Below are positions 7,301 through 16,290 of a stretch of DNA of 64,000 nt, piece after piece. The first letter of the stretch is position 1. The number at the start of each line of letters is the position of its first letter. The translations under genes were made by a program, and so were the position numbers. This stretch comes from Frigoribacterium endophyticum (lineage in GTDB: Bacteria > Actinomycetota > Actinomycetes > Actinomycetales > Microbacteriaceae). The notes under the pieces are model-generated. The model was not told the DNA's origin, did no database searches, and saw only the letters and a list, made by a program, of their open reading frames with translations. Where the stretch lies: assembly GCF_011759585.1 (NCBI RefSeq), contig NZ_JAAOYV010000001.1, positions 1,364,001 to 1,428,000 of the forward strand, read 5' to 3'.

Positions 7301-9043
7301 CTACTTCACCTTGTCGCTGGAAGCGTCGTACGTCGGGGCATCCGGGGCGTCCTTCGCCGGGCCGATGCCGACGGGGAGGCCGGCCTCGGGGTGGTTCAGG
7401 TCGAACGCCGGCGACTCCGACCGGATGCGCGGGATCGACGTGAAGTTGTGGCGGGGCGGCGGGCAGGACGTGGCCCACTCGAGGGAGCGGGAGTAGCCCC
7501 ACGGGTCGTTCACCTCGACCTTGGGCGCCCGACGAGCCGTGATGTACACGTTGTACAGGAACGGCAGGATCGAGATGCCGAGCAGCATCGAGCCGATCGT
7601 CGAGAGCTGGTTCATCCAGGTGAAGTGGTCCTCGGGCTGGTACGTCGCGTAGCGACGGGGCATGCCCATGACGCCGAGCCAGTGCTGGATGAGGAACGTG
7701 GTGTGGAAGCCGACGAACAACATCCAGAAGTGGATCTTGCCGAGACGCTCGTTCAGCATCTTGCCCGTCCACTTCGGCCACCAGAAGTAGAAGCCGGAGA
7801 ACATCGCGAAGACGACGGTGCCGAACACCACGTAGTGGAAGTGCGCCACGACGAAGTACGTGTCGGAGACGTGGAAGTCGAGCGGGGGCGAGGCGAGGAT
7901 GACGCCCGTCAGCCCACCGAAGGTGAACGTGATGAGGAAGCCGATCGCCCAGAGCATCGGGGTCTCGAACGTGACGGAGCCTCGCCACATCGTGCCGATC
8001 CAGTTGAAGATCTTCACGCCAGTGGGGACGGCGATGAGCATCGTCATCAGCGAGAAGAACGGCAGCAGCACCGAGCCGGTCACGTACATGTGGTGGGCCC
8101 ACACCGTGACGGAGAGGGCCGCGATCGAGATCGTCGCGTAGACGAGGGTCTTGTAGCCGAAGATCGGCTTGCGGCTGAAGACCGGCAGGACCTCGCTGAT
8201 GATGCCGAAGAACGGCAGCGCGATGATGTAGACCTCGGGGTGACCGAAGAACCAGAAGAGGTGCTGCCAGAGGATGGCGCCGCCGTTGGCCGGGTTGAAC
8301 ACCTGCGCGTCGAAGACGCGGTCGAAGCCGAGCCCGAAGAGGGCAGCCGCCAGCACGGGGAACGCCATGATCACGAGGATCGAGGTGATCAGCGTGTTCC
8401 AGGTGAAGATCGGCATGCGCCACATCGTCATGCCCGGCGCACGCATGGTGACGATGGTGGTGATGAAGTTGACCGAGCCGAGGATGGTGCTGAAGCCGGT
8501 CATGCCCAGTCCGAAGACCCACAGGTTCCCGCCGAGGCCTGGCGAGAACGTCGTGTCGGAGAGGGGCGCGTACGCGAACCAGCCGAAGGACGCGGCACCC
8601 TGCGGCGTGAGGAAGCCGGCGACCGCGATGATCGAGCCGAAGAGGTAGAGCCAGAAGGCGAAGCCGTTGAGCCGCGGGAACGCGACGTCGGGGGCACCGA
8701 TCTGCAGCGGCATGAGCACGTTGGCGAAGCCCGAGAAGAGCGGCGTCGCGAACATGAGCAACATGATCGTGCCGTGCATGGTGAAGAGCTGGTTGTACTG
8801 CTCCTTCGTCGCCACGACCTCGAGGCCCGGAGCGAACAGCTGCGCACGGATGATCAGCGCCATCACGCCGCCGAGGCAGAAGAAGAGGAACGACGCGATC
8901 AGGTACATGTACCCGATCGTCTTGTGGTCCGTCGACGTGATCCAGCTCACGACGACGTTGCCCTTGCGGCCGACCTTGGAGGCCCCGAAGTCCTGGCCTG
9001 AGGACGCCCCACCGGTGGTGGGACGCGTGGCGGTGGCTGTCAT
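7301..9043 (-). CDS. ctaD: Cytochrome c oxidase subunit I
   Basis: Catalytic subunit of the aa3 oxidase: reduces O2 at the heme a3-CuB centre and pumps protons. The 580-residue, roughly 12-helix protein carries all key residues: H90 and H403 (heme a), H401 (heme a3), H268, H317 and H318 (CuB), and Y272 crosslinked to H268. The proton-channel residues E270 (in FGHPEVY) and K344 (in TGVKIFNW) are also present. It sits between ctaC (12 bp upstream) and ctaF (7 bp downstream). Confidence 0.97.
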   Translation of the reverse strand: MTATATRPTTGGASSGQDFGASKVGRKGNVVVSWITSTDHKTIGYMYLIASFLFFCLGGVMALIIRAQLFAPGLEVVATKEQYNQLFTMHGTIMLLMFATPLFSGFANVLMPLQIGAPDVAFPRLNGFAFWLYLFGSIIAVAGFLTPQGAASFGWFAYAPLSDTTFSPGLGGNLWVFGLGMTGFSTILGSVNFITTIVTMRAPGMTMWRMPIFTWNTLITSILVIMAFPVLAAALFGLGFDRVFDAQVFNPANGGAILWQHLFWFFGHPEVYIIALPFFGIISEVLPVFSRKPIFGYKTLVYATISIAALSVTVWAHHMYVTGSVLLPFFSLMTMLIAVPTGVKIFNWIGTMWRGSVTFETPMLWAIGFLITFTFGGLTGVILASPPLDFHVSDTYFVVAHFHYVVFGTVVFAMFSGFYFWWPKWTGKMLNERLGKIHFWMLFVGFHTTFLIQHWLGVMGMPRRYATYQPEDHFTWMNQLSTIGSMLLGISILPFLYNVYITARRAPKVEVNDPWGYSRSLEWATSCPPPRHNFTSIPRIRSESPAFDLNHPEAGLPVGIGPAKDAPDAPTYDASSDKVK

Positions 9044-9055
9044 CGAACCGTGCCC

Positions 9056-9943
9056 TTACTTCTCGTCGGAGCCGGCGGCGACGGGCGCCTCGTTGTTCGG
9101 CTCGTTGGTGTTGGTGTTGTACTGGTCGCCCAGCAGGCCGGTGTTGCCCTGCTGCGCGAGGGTCGCGAGGTAGTCGTCGTACTCGGACTGCGACACGACC
9201 TTGACGTTGAAGAGCATCAGCGAGTGGTACTCGCCGCAGAGCTCCGCGCACTTGCCGGTGAAGGTGCCTTCCTTCTCCGGCGTGAAGTACATGTAGTTCG
9301 TCTTGCCGGGGATCGTGTCCTTCTTGTAGAGGAAGTCGACGACCCAGAAGGAGTGGGCCACGTCGCGCGAGTTGAGGTCGATCTCGACCGACTTGCCGAC
9401 GGGGAGGTAGAGGACGGGCAGCTGGCTCTCGTCGATGTTGCCGTCGCCGAGCTCTTGGGCCTGGATGCCCTGGTAGTAGACGCTGTCGTCGTCGTTCTTC
9501 TGGTCGATGTAGTTGAAGTCCCACGCCCAGCGCTTGGCGTAGACGTCGATCTTCACGTCGGGGCTCGCGGTCGGCGCCTCGATGGCGGCCTGGTCGCGGG
9601 CCGTGAAGGCGAAGAAGCCGAGGACGAGGATCAGCGGCACGACCGTGTAGAAGATCTCGATCGGCATGTTGTAGCGCAACTGCACCGGGAGGCCGGTCTG
9701 GCCCTTGCGACGGCGGTAGGCGATGCACGCCCAGATGACGAGGCCCCAGACGATCAGACCGACGATGAGCAGCACGATCCACGACGTGACCCAGAGGCCG
9801 ATGATGCTGTCGACGTGGTTGGTGGTGCCCGCGGTGGTGGGCAGCCACCCCTGGAGCTGGTCGGTCGTGCAGCCTGCCAAGACCAGGGCCATGACGGCGG
9901 CCACGGGGATGGCGGCCCAACGAAGACGGCGGTTAGAACGCAC
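9056..9943 (-). CDS. ctaC: Cytochrome c oxidase subunit II, CuA lipoprotein
   Basis: Receives electrons from QcrC at the binuclear CuA site and passes them to subunit I. The open frame extends well upstream, but GTG 9943 is chosen: it has GAGAGG at good spacing and gives a clean lipoprotein signal with lipobox LAGC (Cys25). The 295-residue product has two helices (about 46-70, 94-115) and a CuA cupredoxin domain with H197, C232, E234, C236, H240 and M243. First gene of ctaC-ctaD-ctaF. Confidence 0.95.
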   Translation of the reverse strand: MRSNRRLRWAAIPVAAVMALVLAGCTTDQLQGWLPTTAGTTNHVDSIIGLWVTSWIVLLIVGLIVWGLVIWACIAYRRRKGQTGLPVQLRYNMPIEIFYTVVPLILVLGFFAFTARDQAAIEAPTASPDVKIDVYAKRWAWDFNYIDQKNDDDSVYYQGIQAQELGDGNIDESQLPVLYLPVGKSVEIDLNSRDVAHSFWVVDFLYKKDTIPGKTNYMYFTPEKEGTFTGKCAELCGEYHSLMLFNVKVVSQSEYDDYLATLAQQGNTGLLGDQYNTNTNEPNNEAPVAAGSDEK

Positions 9944-9983
9944 TGTTACCTCTCGGATGACACGACAGCAAGGGGGATCTCCC

Positions 9984-9989
9984 AGTCTA
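9984..9989 (-). promoter_or_regulatory. Candidate -10 element of ctaC operon
   Basis: TAGACT on the minus strand lies about 40 bp upstream of the ctaC GTG and leaves room for a short leader with the GAGAGG ribosome-binding site. No clear -35 hexamer. A further TAGGCT lies upstream near 10005. Confidence 0.3.
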
Positions 9990-10173
9990 GGACGGGACTT
10001 CCCTAGCCTACTCGCAGGTTGCACCGTCGATCGAACGCAGCACGCCGTTCGTTCGACATCGAGACGGGAGCCCTGCTCACGGACGACGACGGGGACCGCC
10101 CCGGACGGGACGATCCCCGGGATCGCGGTGCTGATGGTGGCCCGGACCGGCAGCCCGGTCGGGCGGGAGCGAC

Positions 10174-10557
10174 CTAGTGGAAGCTGTCGCCGCAGGCGCA
10201 GCTGCCCTGGGCGTTGGGGTTGTCGATCGTGAAGCCCTGCTTCTGGATGGTGTCCTCGAAGTCGATGGCGGCACCGTCGAGGTAGGGCACGCTCATCTTG
10301 TCGACGACGACCTCCACGCCGTCGTAGTCGACGGTCGCGTCGTTCTCGAGCAGTCGCTCGTCGAAGTACAGCTGGTAGATGAGCCCCGAGCAGCCACCGG
10401 GCTGGACGGCGACCCGGAGGCGCAGGTCGTCGCGCCCCTCCTGCATCAGGAGGCTGCGGACCTTGTCGGCCGCGGTGGAGGTCAGCTGCACGCCGTGGGC
10501 GGCGGCCTCGGCCGTGCTGGCCGTCTCGACGGGGGCGGTGGTCGCGGTGTCGGTCAT
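10174..10557 (-). CDS. erpA: A-type iron-sulfur cluster carrier
   Basis: Delivers Fe-S clusters from the SUF machinery to target proteins. The 127-residue protein has the HesB/IscA fold with the three invariant cysteines C56 (GGCSG), C120 and C122 (CACG at the tail), plus a 20-residue low-complexity N-terminal extension. The ATG is preceded by GGAGA. It stands between ctaC and a dipeptidase gene and is apparently monocistronic, with a perfect palindrome between its promoter and start. Its position next to respiratory genes fits a role in maturing Rieske and other Fe-S proteins (inferred). Confidence 0.92.
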   Translation of the reverse strand: MTDTATTAPVETASTAEAAAHGVQLTSTAADKVRSLLMQEGRDDLRLRVAVQPGGCSGLIYQLYFDERLLENDATVDYDGVEVVVDKMSVPYLDGAAIDFEDTIQKQGFTIDNPNAQGSCACGDSFH

Positions 10558-10579
10558 GGTGTCTCCGTTCGGGCGGTGG

Positions 10580-10594
10580 GAGTGTCGGACACTC
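10580..10594. promoter_or_regulatory. Perfect palindrome, candidate erpA operator
   Basis: GAGTGTC-G-GACACTC is a perfect 15-bp palindrome 23 bp upstream of the erpA ATG. It falls just downstream of the predicted start site set by TACACT (10605-10610), which suits a repressor. An Fe-S-sensing or metal-sensing regulator is possible, but no known box matches by eye. Confidence 0.45.
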
Positions 10595-10604
10595 GTCGTC
10601 GACC

Positions 10605-10610
10605 AGTGTA
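10605..10610 (-). promoter_or_regulatory. Candidate -10 element of erpA
   Basis: TACACT on the minus strand would start transcription near 10598, giving a leader of about 40 nt that carries the palindrome and the GGAGA ribosome-binding site. Confidence 0.35.
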
Positions 10611-10665
10611 AGCAGCACTCCCCCGGTTTTGTTCCTCGTACGGCGGACGACCAGGGAGGCGGGCC

Positions 10666-12081
10666 TCAGCCCCGGGCGTCGAGGCGCGCCAGCAGGATGG
10701 CCTCGCTGAGGACGGCCCGGTGCAGCACGCCGAGGTGCTGCGACTCGTTCGGGCTGTGGGCGCGCGTGTCGGGGTCCTCCACGCCGGTCACGAGGATCTG
10801 CGCGGCGGGGAAGGTCCGCACGAGGTCGGCGATGAAGGGGATGGAGCCGCCGATGCCGGTCTGGAGCGGCGCCTCGCCCCAGCCCTCGGTCATCGCCACG
10901 GTCGCGTCGGCGATGGCCCAGCCGGTGGTGTCGACCAGGAAGGGGTCGCCCTTGTCGACGTCGGTGATCTCGACGTGCGCCCCGAACGGCGCGTGCCCGA
11001 GCACGTGAGCCTCGAGCGCCTCGTAGGCGGAGTCCGCCGTCTGGCCGGGGGCGATGCGCGCGCTGACGCGGACGGATACCTCGGGCAGGAGCGTGTTCGA
11101 CGCGTTCGCCACCGACGGGGCGTCGATGCCGGTCACGGTGATGGAGGGCTGCGACCAGACGCGGCTGAGGAGGGGGCCCGTGCCGATCGGGGCGACCCCG
11201 TCGAGGAGGCCCGACTCCTCGCGCAGGGTCTCCTCGGTCTGCTCGGGGTGCTCGGCGTCACGGCTCTCCAGGCCGGCGACCGCGACGCTGCCGACCTCGT
11301 CGTGGAGGGTGCCCAGGAGGCGGACCATGGCCATCACGGCGTCCGGCACCGCGCCTCCCAGCATCCCGGAGTGCGAGGCATGGGCCAGCGTGCGGACGGT
11401 GAGGCGGAAGGTCACGTTGCCGCGGAGGCCGACCGTGATGGCCGGGACCGTCGTGCTCCAGTTGTCGGAGTCGGCCACGACGATGACGTCGGCCTCGAGG
11501 TCGTCGTGGTGCTGACGGAGGAAGTCGGCGAAGGAGCGGGAGCCGAACTCCTCCTCGCCCTCGATGAAGAGGGCGACGCCGACCCCGAGGTCGTCGCCGA
11601 GCACCTCGTGGACGGCCCGGAGCGCGGCGACGTGGGTCATGACCCCGGCCTTGTCGTCGGAGGCGCCCCGGCCGTACAGCCGGTCGCCCTTGAGGGTGGG
11701 CTCGAAGGGCGGGGTGTCCCAGTCGGCGTCGTCTCCCTGCGGCTGGACGTCGTGGTGCGCGTAGAGCAGGACGGTCGGCTTGCCCTCGCGGGCCGCACGA
11801 CGGGCCAGGACGGCGGGCTGCCCCGTGGCACCCGAGTCGCCGATCGGAGCGCTGCTGACGCGGACCTCGTCGAAGAGGCCGGTGCTCCGCACGAGCTCGG
11901 CGACGGCGTCGGCGCTGGCGGCGACGTGCGAGGGGTCGTAGGCGTCCCACGAGACCGAGGGGATCCGCACGAGCGAGCTCAGGTCGGCGATGGTCCGGGG
12001 CAGGCCGCCCTGCACGGCCTCCGCGAGTTCGCTGACAGTGCGGGGGTCGGTCGGGGAGACGGGATGCTGCGAGACGGTCAT
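10666..12081 (-). CDS. M20 family dipeptidase / metallopeptidase
   Basis: Zinc-dependent exopeptidase, probably a cytosolic dipeptidase that recycles peptides. The 471-residue length fits the M20 dipeptidase group. Metal-binding motifs are visible: YAHHDVQP (about 107-114) with the His-x-Asp pair, GRGASDDKAG (137-146) with the bridging aspartate, and EGEEEFGS (174-181) with the catalytic glutamates. The exact substrate cannot be told from sequence. The ATG lies 7 nt after TAAGAT, so it is predicted leaderless, with a promoter that overlaps the divergent DUF3043 promoter. Confidence 0.9.
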   Translation of the reverse strand: MTVSQHPVSPTDPRTVSELAEAVQGGLPRTIADLSSLVRIPSVSWDAYDPSHVAASADAVAELVRSTGLFDEVRVSSAPIGDSGATGQPAVLARRAAREGKPTVLLYAHHDVQPQGDDADWDTPPFEPTLKGDRLYGRGASDDKAGVMTHVAALRAVHEVLGDDLGVGVALFIEGEEEFGSRSFADFLRQHHDDLEADVIVVADSDNWSTTVPAITVGLRGNVTFRLTVRTLAHASHSGMLGGAVPDAVMAMVRLLGTLHDEVGSVAVAGLESRDAEHPEQTEETLREESGLLDGVAPIGTGPLLSRVWSQPSITVTGIDAPSVANASNTLLPEVSVRVSARIAPGQTADSAYEALEAHVLGHAPFGAHVEITDVDKGDPFLVDTTGWAIADATVAMTEGWGEAPLQTGIGGSIPFIADLVRTFPAAQILVTGVEDPDTRAHSPNESQHLGVLHRAVLSEAILLARLDARG

Positions 12082-12086
12082 GCAGG

Positions 12087-12094
12087 TAATCTTA
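12087..12094. promoter_or_regulatory. Overlapping divergent -10 elements
   Basis: The octamer TAATCTTA contains TAATCT on the plus strand (12087-12092, for the DUF3043 gene) and TAAGAT on the minus strand (12094-12089, for the dipeptidase). Both match TANNNT, so one nearly symmetric site could fire in both directions. Confidence 0.45.
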
Positions 12095-12120
12095 GGAACT
12101 CGACGAGACCCGAGGACACC

Positions 12121-12699
12121 GTGGCGAAGGCATCAGACAAGACCATCACGACGACGCAGGTCGCCGACCCCGAGTCGACGACGGCGGGCAAGGGCCGACC
12201 CACCCCGTCGCGTCGCGAGCGGGAGCAGGCCAACGTCCGCCCCCTCGTGGCGAAGGGCAAGGAGGCGCAGAAGGCCCAGCGGGCCCGCCTGGCCGAGCAG
12301 CGTGACCGGGCCCGGGTCGGCCTCGCCAACGGCGAGGAGAAGTTCCTCCCCGTGCGCGACAAGGGGCCGCAGCGCCGCTTCATCCGCGACTACGTCGACG
12401 CCCGGTACAGCGTCGGCGAGGCGATGATCCCGCTCATGGTGCTCGTCATCGTGATGAGCCTGGTCAACGTCACCGCCGTCCAGGCGGCCACCCTGTTCGT
12501 CCTCTGGGGCTTCTTCATCGTCGCGATCATCGACTGCCTCGTCGCCGGTCACCTGGTCACGAAGAAGCTGACGGCGAAGTTCGGCGCCGACGCCGTCCAG
12601 AAGGGCAACCGCTGGTACGCCGCGATGCGCTGCATGCAGCTCAAGCCCATGCGCCTGCCGAAGCCGCAGGTGAAGCGCCGGGAGTTCCCGGTCCTCTGA
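12121..12699 (+). CDS. DUF3043 family membrane protein
   Basis: Conserved actinobacterial protein of unknown function. The frame is open far upstream, but GTG 12121 is chosen because GAGGA lies at good spacing and the dipeptidase start is immediately upstream. The 192-residue product has a highly charged N-terminal third rich in Lys, Arg and Gln, the motif PVRDKGPQRRFIRDYVDAR, two predicted helices (about 100-140) and a basic C-terminus. A 20-bp hairpin terminator follows. Membrane topology can be seen; function cannot. Confidence 0.85.
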   Translation: MAKASDKTITTTQVADPESTTAGKGRPTPSRREREQANVRPLVAKGKEAQKAQRARLAEQRDRARVGLANGEEKFLPVRDKGPQRRFIRDYVDARYSVGEAMIPLMVLVIVMSLVNVTAVQAATLFVLWGFFIVAIIDCLVAGHLVTKKLTAKFGADAVQKGNRWYAAMRCMQLKPMRLPKPQVKRREFPVL

Positions 12700-12733
12700 G
12701 ACCCGCCCGCGCCTCCTCCGGGGGCGCCTGCAC

Positions 12734-12777
12734 CACGACGACGCCCCGCTCCTCTCGAGGAGCGGGGCGTCGTCGTG
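12734..12777. terminator. Bidirectional hairpin terminator
   Basis: A perfect 20-bp stem with a CTCG tetraloop between the convergent DUF3043 gene and pyrD. It is the longest perfect stem I found in the window. Confidence 0.85.
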
Positions 12778-12800
12778 TCGCCGGTACGGGCGCCCTGGCG

Positions 12801-13844
12801 TCAGCCTCGGCGTCGGAGCGCTCGGAGACCCCGGTTGACCTGGCGGGCCCAGAGCGGACCGCGGTACAGGAACGCCGTGTAGCCCTGCACGAGGGTCGCA
12901 CCGGCCCGGAGGCGGTCGGCCACGTCGCGTGCCGTGCTGACGCCGCCGACCGAGATGACGCAGACCTCGGCGGGGAGAACCTCGCGGAGCAGGCGGAGGA
13001 CCTCCAGGGACCGCGTCGCCAGGGGCGCCCCGGAGACTCCCCCGGCGCCCGCGGCCTCGACCACGGACGCCGGCGTCGTGAGCCCCTGGCGGGACAGGGT
13101 CGTGTTGGTGGCGATGACGCCGGCGAGCCCGAGCTCGGTGACGAGCCCGCCGATGCGACGGACGCCCTCGTCGTCGAGGTCAGGGGCGATCTTGACGAGG
13201 ACCGGCGTCCGGCCCGCGGCGTCGCGCACGGCGCTGAGCAGCGGCGAGAGCCGGTCGAGCTCCTGGAGGCCGCGGAGGCCGGGCGTGTTCGGCGAGCTGA
13301 CGTTCACGGCGAGGTAGTCGGCCAGGGGCGCGAGGAGGCGGGTGCTGACCAGGTAGTCGTCGACGGCGTCGTCGACGTCGACCACCCGGCTCTTGCCGAT
13401 GTTGACGCCCACGATGGGGCGGACGGCGGCACGGCGGGCCCGCGTGAGCTCCTCGGCGGCCTGCTCCGCGCCTCCGTTGTTGAAGCCCATGCGGTTGACG
13501 ACCGCCTCGTCGGGCACGAGGCGGAAGAGACGCGGGCGCTCGTTGCCGGGCTGTGCCTGCGCGGTGATCGTGCCGACCTCCACGTGGCCGAAGCCCAGGG
13601 CGCCGAGGCCGGCGATGCCCCGCGCGTCCTTGTCGAAGCCGGCCGCCACGCCGAACGGCGACGCGAACCGGAGCCCGAGCGCGTCGACGGCGAGCGAGGG
13701 GTGGGGAGCCGTGAGCCGCCGCACCACGGGGGCGAGGCCGAGGCGCGGCACCGCACGGATGACGCGGAAGGCGAGGTGGTGGGCGTCCTCCGGGTCCATG
13801 CGCGCGAACACCACGTCGAACAGGACCCGGTACGGCGTCCTCAT
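12801..13844 (-). CDS. pyrD: Dihydroorotate dehydrogenase, quinone-dependent (class 2)
   Basis: Oxidises dihydroorotate to orotate in pyrimidine synthesis, passing electrons to the menaquinone pool. The 347-residue length and membrane-directed N-terminal helices are class 2 traits. Motifs include [33 protein letters not shown] and the FMN phosphate segment [12 protein letters not shown] 13844 is chosen because it overlaps the nrdR stop codon by 4 bp (ATGA); the frame itself runs further upstream. Coupled to nrdR. Confidence 0.95.
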   Translation of the reverse strand: MRTPYRVLFDVVFARMDPEDAHHLAFRVIRAVPRLGLAPVVRRLTAPHPSLAVDALGLRFASPFGVAAGFDKDARGIAGLGALGFGHVEVGTITAQAQPGNERPRLFRLVPDEAVVNRMGFNNGGAEQAAEELTRARRAAVRPIVGVNIGKSRVVDVDDAVDDYLVSTRLLAPLADYLAVNVSSPNTPGLRGLQELDRLSPLLSAVRDAAGRTPVLVKIAPDLDDEGVRRIGGLVTELGLAGVIATNTTLSRQGLTTPASVVEAAGAGGVSGAPLATRSLEVLRLLREVLPAEVCVISVGGVSTARDVADRLRAGATLVQGYTAFLYRGPLWARQVNRGLRALRRRG

Positions 13845-14323
13845 TCGTCCACCGACCGGGCCGGACGCGGTCGCGAGGCGTGCTCGGACCGGAGCTGCGA
13901 GATCGACGCCTCGAAGTCGTCGAGGGAGTCGAACGCCTGGTAGACGCTCGCGAACCGGAGGTACGCGACCTCGTCGAGCTCGCGCAGCGGCGGCAGGATG
14001 GCGAGGCCGATGTCGTTCGCCTCGATCTGGGACGTGCCGGAGGCCCGCACGGCCTCTTCCACCTTCTGGGCCAGCAGGGCGAGGTCGCCGTCGGTCACCG
14101 GCCGCCCCTGGCAGGCCTTCCGCACGCCCGAGATGATCTTCTCCCGGCTGAAGGACTCGAGCACGCCGTTGCGCTTGACGACGTTCAGGCTCGCCGTCTC
14201 GGTGGTGCTGAACCGTCGACCGCAGTTCGGGCACTGGCGTCGGCGTCGGATCGAGGTGCCGTCGTCGCTCGTGCGCGAGTCGACGACGCGGGAATCGGGG
14301 TGGCGGCAGAAGGGGCAGAACAT
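13841..14323 (-). CDS. nrdR: Transcriptional repressor NrdR
   Basis: ATP/dATP-sensing repressor of ribonucleotide reductase genes. The 160-residue protein has an N-terminal zinc ribbon (C3, C6, C31, C34) and an ATP-cone domain (about 46-136). No nrd genes lie in the window. A TACGCT hexamer 9 nt upstream of the ATG and a GAGGG motif suggest its own short-leader promoter. It overlaps pyrD by 4 bp, so pyrimidine synthesis and deoxynucleotide control may be co-expressed (inferred). Confidence 0.96.
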   Translation of the reverse strand: MFCPFCRHPDSRVVDSRTSDDGTSIRRRRQCPNCGRRFSTTETASLNVVKRNGVLESFSREKIISGVRKACQGRPVTDGDLALLAQKVEEAVRASGTSQIEANDIGLAILPPLRELDEVAYLRFASVYQAFDSLDDFEASISQLRSEHASRPRPARSVDE

Positions 14324-14383
14324 GGTGCCCTCAGCGTACTGGCAGCGGGGACGGCCGACGGCGGAGCGACGGCGGCGACGGCT

Positions 14384-15694
14384 CTAGGGCCGCGAGAGGC
14401 GCGCCGCGACGGCCTCGCCGTGCGCCGGCAGGAGCTCCGCCCGCGACAGGGCGACGAGCCGGTCGGCGACCTCGGCGAGGGCGTGCGGCTCGTACCGGAC
14501 GATCTGCTGGGGCCGCAGGAACGTGTAGGCGCCGAGGCCCGACGAGAAGCGGGACTGACCGCTGGTCGGGAGGACGTGGTTCGAGCCCGCGAGGTAGTCG
14601 CCGAGGCTGACGGGGGTGCTCGCGCCGACGAAGACGGCCCCCGCGCTCGTGATGCGCGCTAGCACGGCGTCGTCGTCGGCCGTCTGGATCTCGAGGTGCT
14701 CGGGCCCGTACGCGTTGCTGAAGTCGGTCGCGACGGTCAGGTCGTCGACGAGGACGATGGCCGACTGGCGGCCGTCGAGGGCGGTCTGCACCCGGTCGGC
14801 GCTGAGCGTGCGCGGGACGAGGCGCTCGAGCTCCGCCACGACCGCGTCGGCCAGCTCGGGCGAGTCGGTCACGAGGACGGCGGACGCCACCTCGTCGTGC
14901 TCGGCCTGGCTGATGAGGTCGACCGCGACGAGCGTGGCGTCGGCGCTGGAGTCGGCGATCACGAGGATCTCGGTGGCGCCCGCGACCGCGTCGATCCCGA
15001 CCTGCCCACGGACGTGCTGCTTGGCCGCCGCGACGAAGTTGTTGCCGGGCCCGGTGATGACCTGGACGGGCTCGAGGCCGATCTCGGGCACGCCGTAGGC
15101 GAGGGCCCCGACGGCGCCGGCCCCGCCGACGGCGTAGACCTCGTCGATGCCCAGGAGCCCGGCTGCCCCGAGGATGACGGGGTGCACCCCTCCCCCGTGC
15201 TCGCGCTGTGCGGGCGAGACCAGGGCGATCGACCGCACGCCGGCGACCTGGGCGGGGACGACGTTCATGACGACGCTCGACGGGTAGACGGCCTTGCCGC
15301 CGGGCACGTAGACCCCGGCACGGTCGACCGGCTGCCAGCGCTGCTCGATGACCGCGCCGTCGGCGGGGCGGGTGACGCTGCCGGACGGCACCTGGGCCCG
15401 GCTGGCCTCGGTCACGCGGACGATCGACTCCTCGAGGGCGGCGCGGACGAGCGGGTCGAGCGCGTCGACCGCGGCGCGGACAGCCTCGACGGGCACCCGC
15501 AGCTGCTCGGTGCGGACGCCGTCGAACCGCTGGGCCTGGTCGCGGAGCGCGGCGGCCCCCCGCTCGCGGACGTCGAGGACGAGCTGCGCGGCCGAGTCGG
15601 CGGCGGCGCCGACGTCGACGTGGGAGCGGGGCACGAGGGCGAGGAGGTCGGCGTGGGTAGGCTCGAGGCCCCGGAGGTCTGTGGTCTGGATCAT
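14384..15694 (-). CDS. hisD: Histidinol dehydrogenase
   Basis: Catalyses the last two steps of histidine synthesis, histidinol to histidine with two NAD+ and a zinc ion. The 436-residue length is typical. Family motifs: YAVGGAGAVGALAYG, GPGNNFVAAAKQ, the segment from GIDAVAGATEI, GPEHLEI with a catalytic His, and SNHVLPTSGQ. It is apparently alone: in many Actinobacteria hisD begins a hisDCB operon, but here nrdR follows. The upstream TAGGCT lies 9 nt before the ATG. Confidence 0.96.
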   Translation of the reverse strand: MIQTTDLRGLEPTHADLLALVPRSHVDVGAAADSAAQLVLDVRERGAAALRDQAQRFDGVRTEQLRVPVEAVRAAVDALDPLVRAALEESIVRVTEASRAQVPSGSVTRPADGAVIEQRWQPVDRAGVYVPGGKAVYPSSVVMNVVPAQVAGVRSIALVSPAQREHGGGVHPVILGAAGLLGIDEVYAVGGAGAVGALAYGVPEIGLEPVQVITGPGNNFVAAAKQHVRGQVGIDAVAGATEILVIADSSADATLVAVDLISQAEHDEVASAVLVTDSPELADAVVAELERLVPRTLSADRVQTALDGRQSAIVLVDDLTVATDFSNAYGPEHLEIQTADDDAVLARITSAGAVFVGASTPVSLGDYLAGSNHVLPTSGQSRFSSGLGAYTFLRPQQIVRYEPHALAEVADRLVALSRAELLPAHGEAVAARLSRP

Positions 15695-15765
15695 GGCCCG
15701 ACCAGCCTAGTCACCCGCGCACGGCGGTGGCCCGGCCCGGGCAGACCCGCAGGAGGACCTCCCCC

Positions 15766-16284
15766 ATGACCGACCAGCCCGTCCCCGAGCCCCCCGTCTC
15801 GCACGACCTCGACGCCTTCAAGCAGGCGTTCCGTCGACACGCCGCCGGGGTGGCCATCGTCACCGCGCGCGACGCGGACGGCTCGCCCGTCGGCTTCACC
15901 GCGACGTCGCTGGCCTCCCTCGCCGCCGTGCCGCCCCTCGCGACCTTCAACATGGCGCGCACCGCGAGCTCCTGGCCCGCCGTCGCGGAGACCGACCACG
16001 TGATCGTCCACCTCCTGGGGCTGCGCAACCGTGACCTGGCGGCGAAGATGGCCGGCCCCGCCGCGGAGCGGTTCGTCGGCGACCACTGGGAGGAGGGCCC
16101 GCACGGGCTCCCCCTGCTCCGCGAGGTGACGGCCTGGATGTCGGGTCGCGTCGTCGAGCGCTTCCCCGTGGCCGCCAACGCCGTCGTCGTCGTCCAGGTG
16201 GAGCAGGGCGACGTCGGGGTGGACGACGACGCCCTGCTCTACCACGACCGCCGGTACCTGCGGCCGCTGCACCTGGACGAGTAG
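15766..16284 (+). CDS. Flavin reductase domain protein (FMN-binding split barrel)
   Basis: A small flavin reductase or flavin-binding oxidoreductase of the HpaC/DIM6-NTAB family. These use NAD(P)H to supply reduced FMN to partner monooxygenases or act in heme and thiol chemistry. The 172-residue product has the family start FRRHAAGVAIVTA, then GFTATSLASLAAVPPLATFNM and a conserved HLLG. ATG 15766 has AGGAGG at 15751-15756. No monooxygenase is nearby, so the partner is unknown. Its end is only 6 bp from the convergent dnaE stop. Confidence 0.85.
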   Translation: MTDQPVPEPPVSHDLDAFKQAFRRHAAGVAIVTARDADGSPVGFTATSLASLAAVPPLATFNMARTASSWPAVAETDHVIVHLLGLRNRDLAAKMAGPAAERFVGDHWEEGPHGLPLLREVTAWMSGRVVERFPVAANAVVVVQVEQGDVGVDDDALLYHDRRYLRPLHLDE

Positions 16285-16290
16285 CCGGGG

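Noticed and set aside
7290-9920. 876-codon minus-strand frame over ctaD and ctaC
   Set aside because: Out of frame with both genes and made of His/Arg/Pro-rich sequence; ctaC and ctaD are certain.
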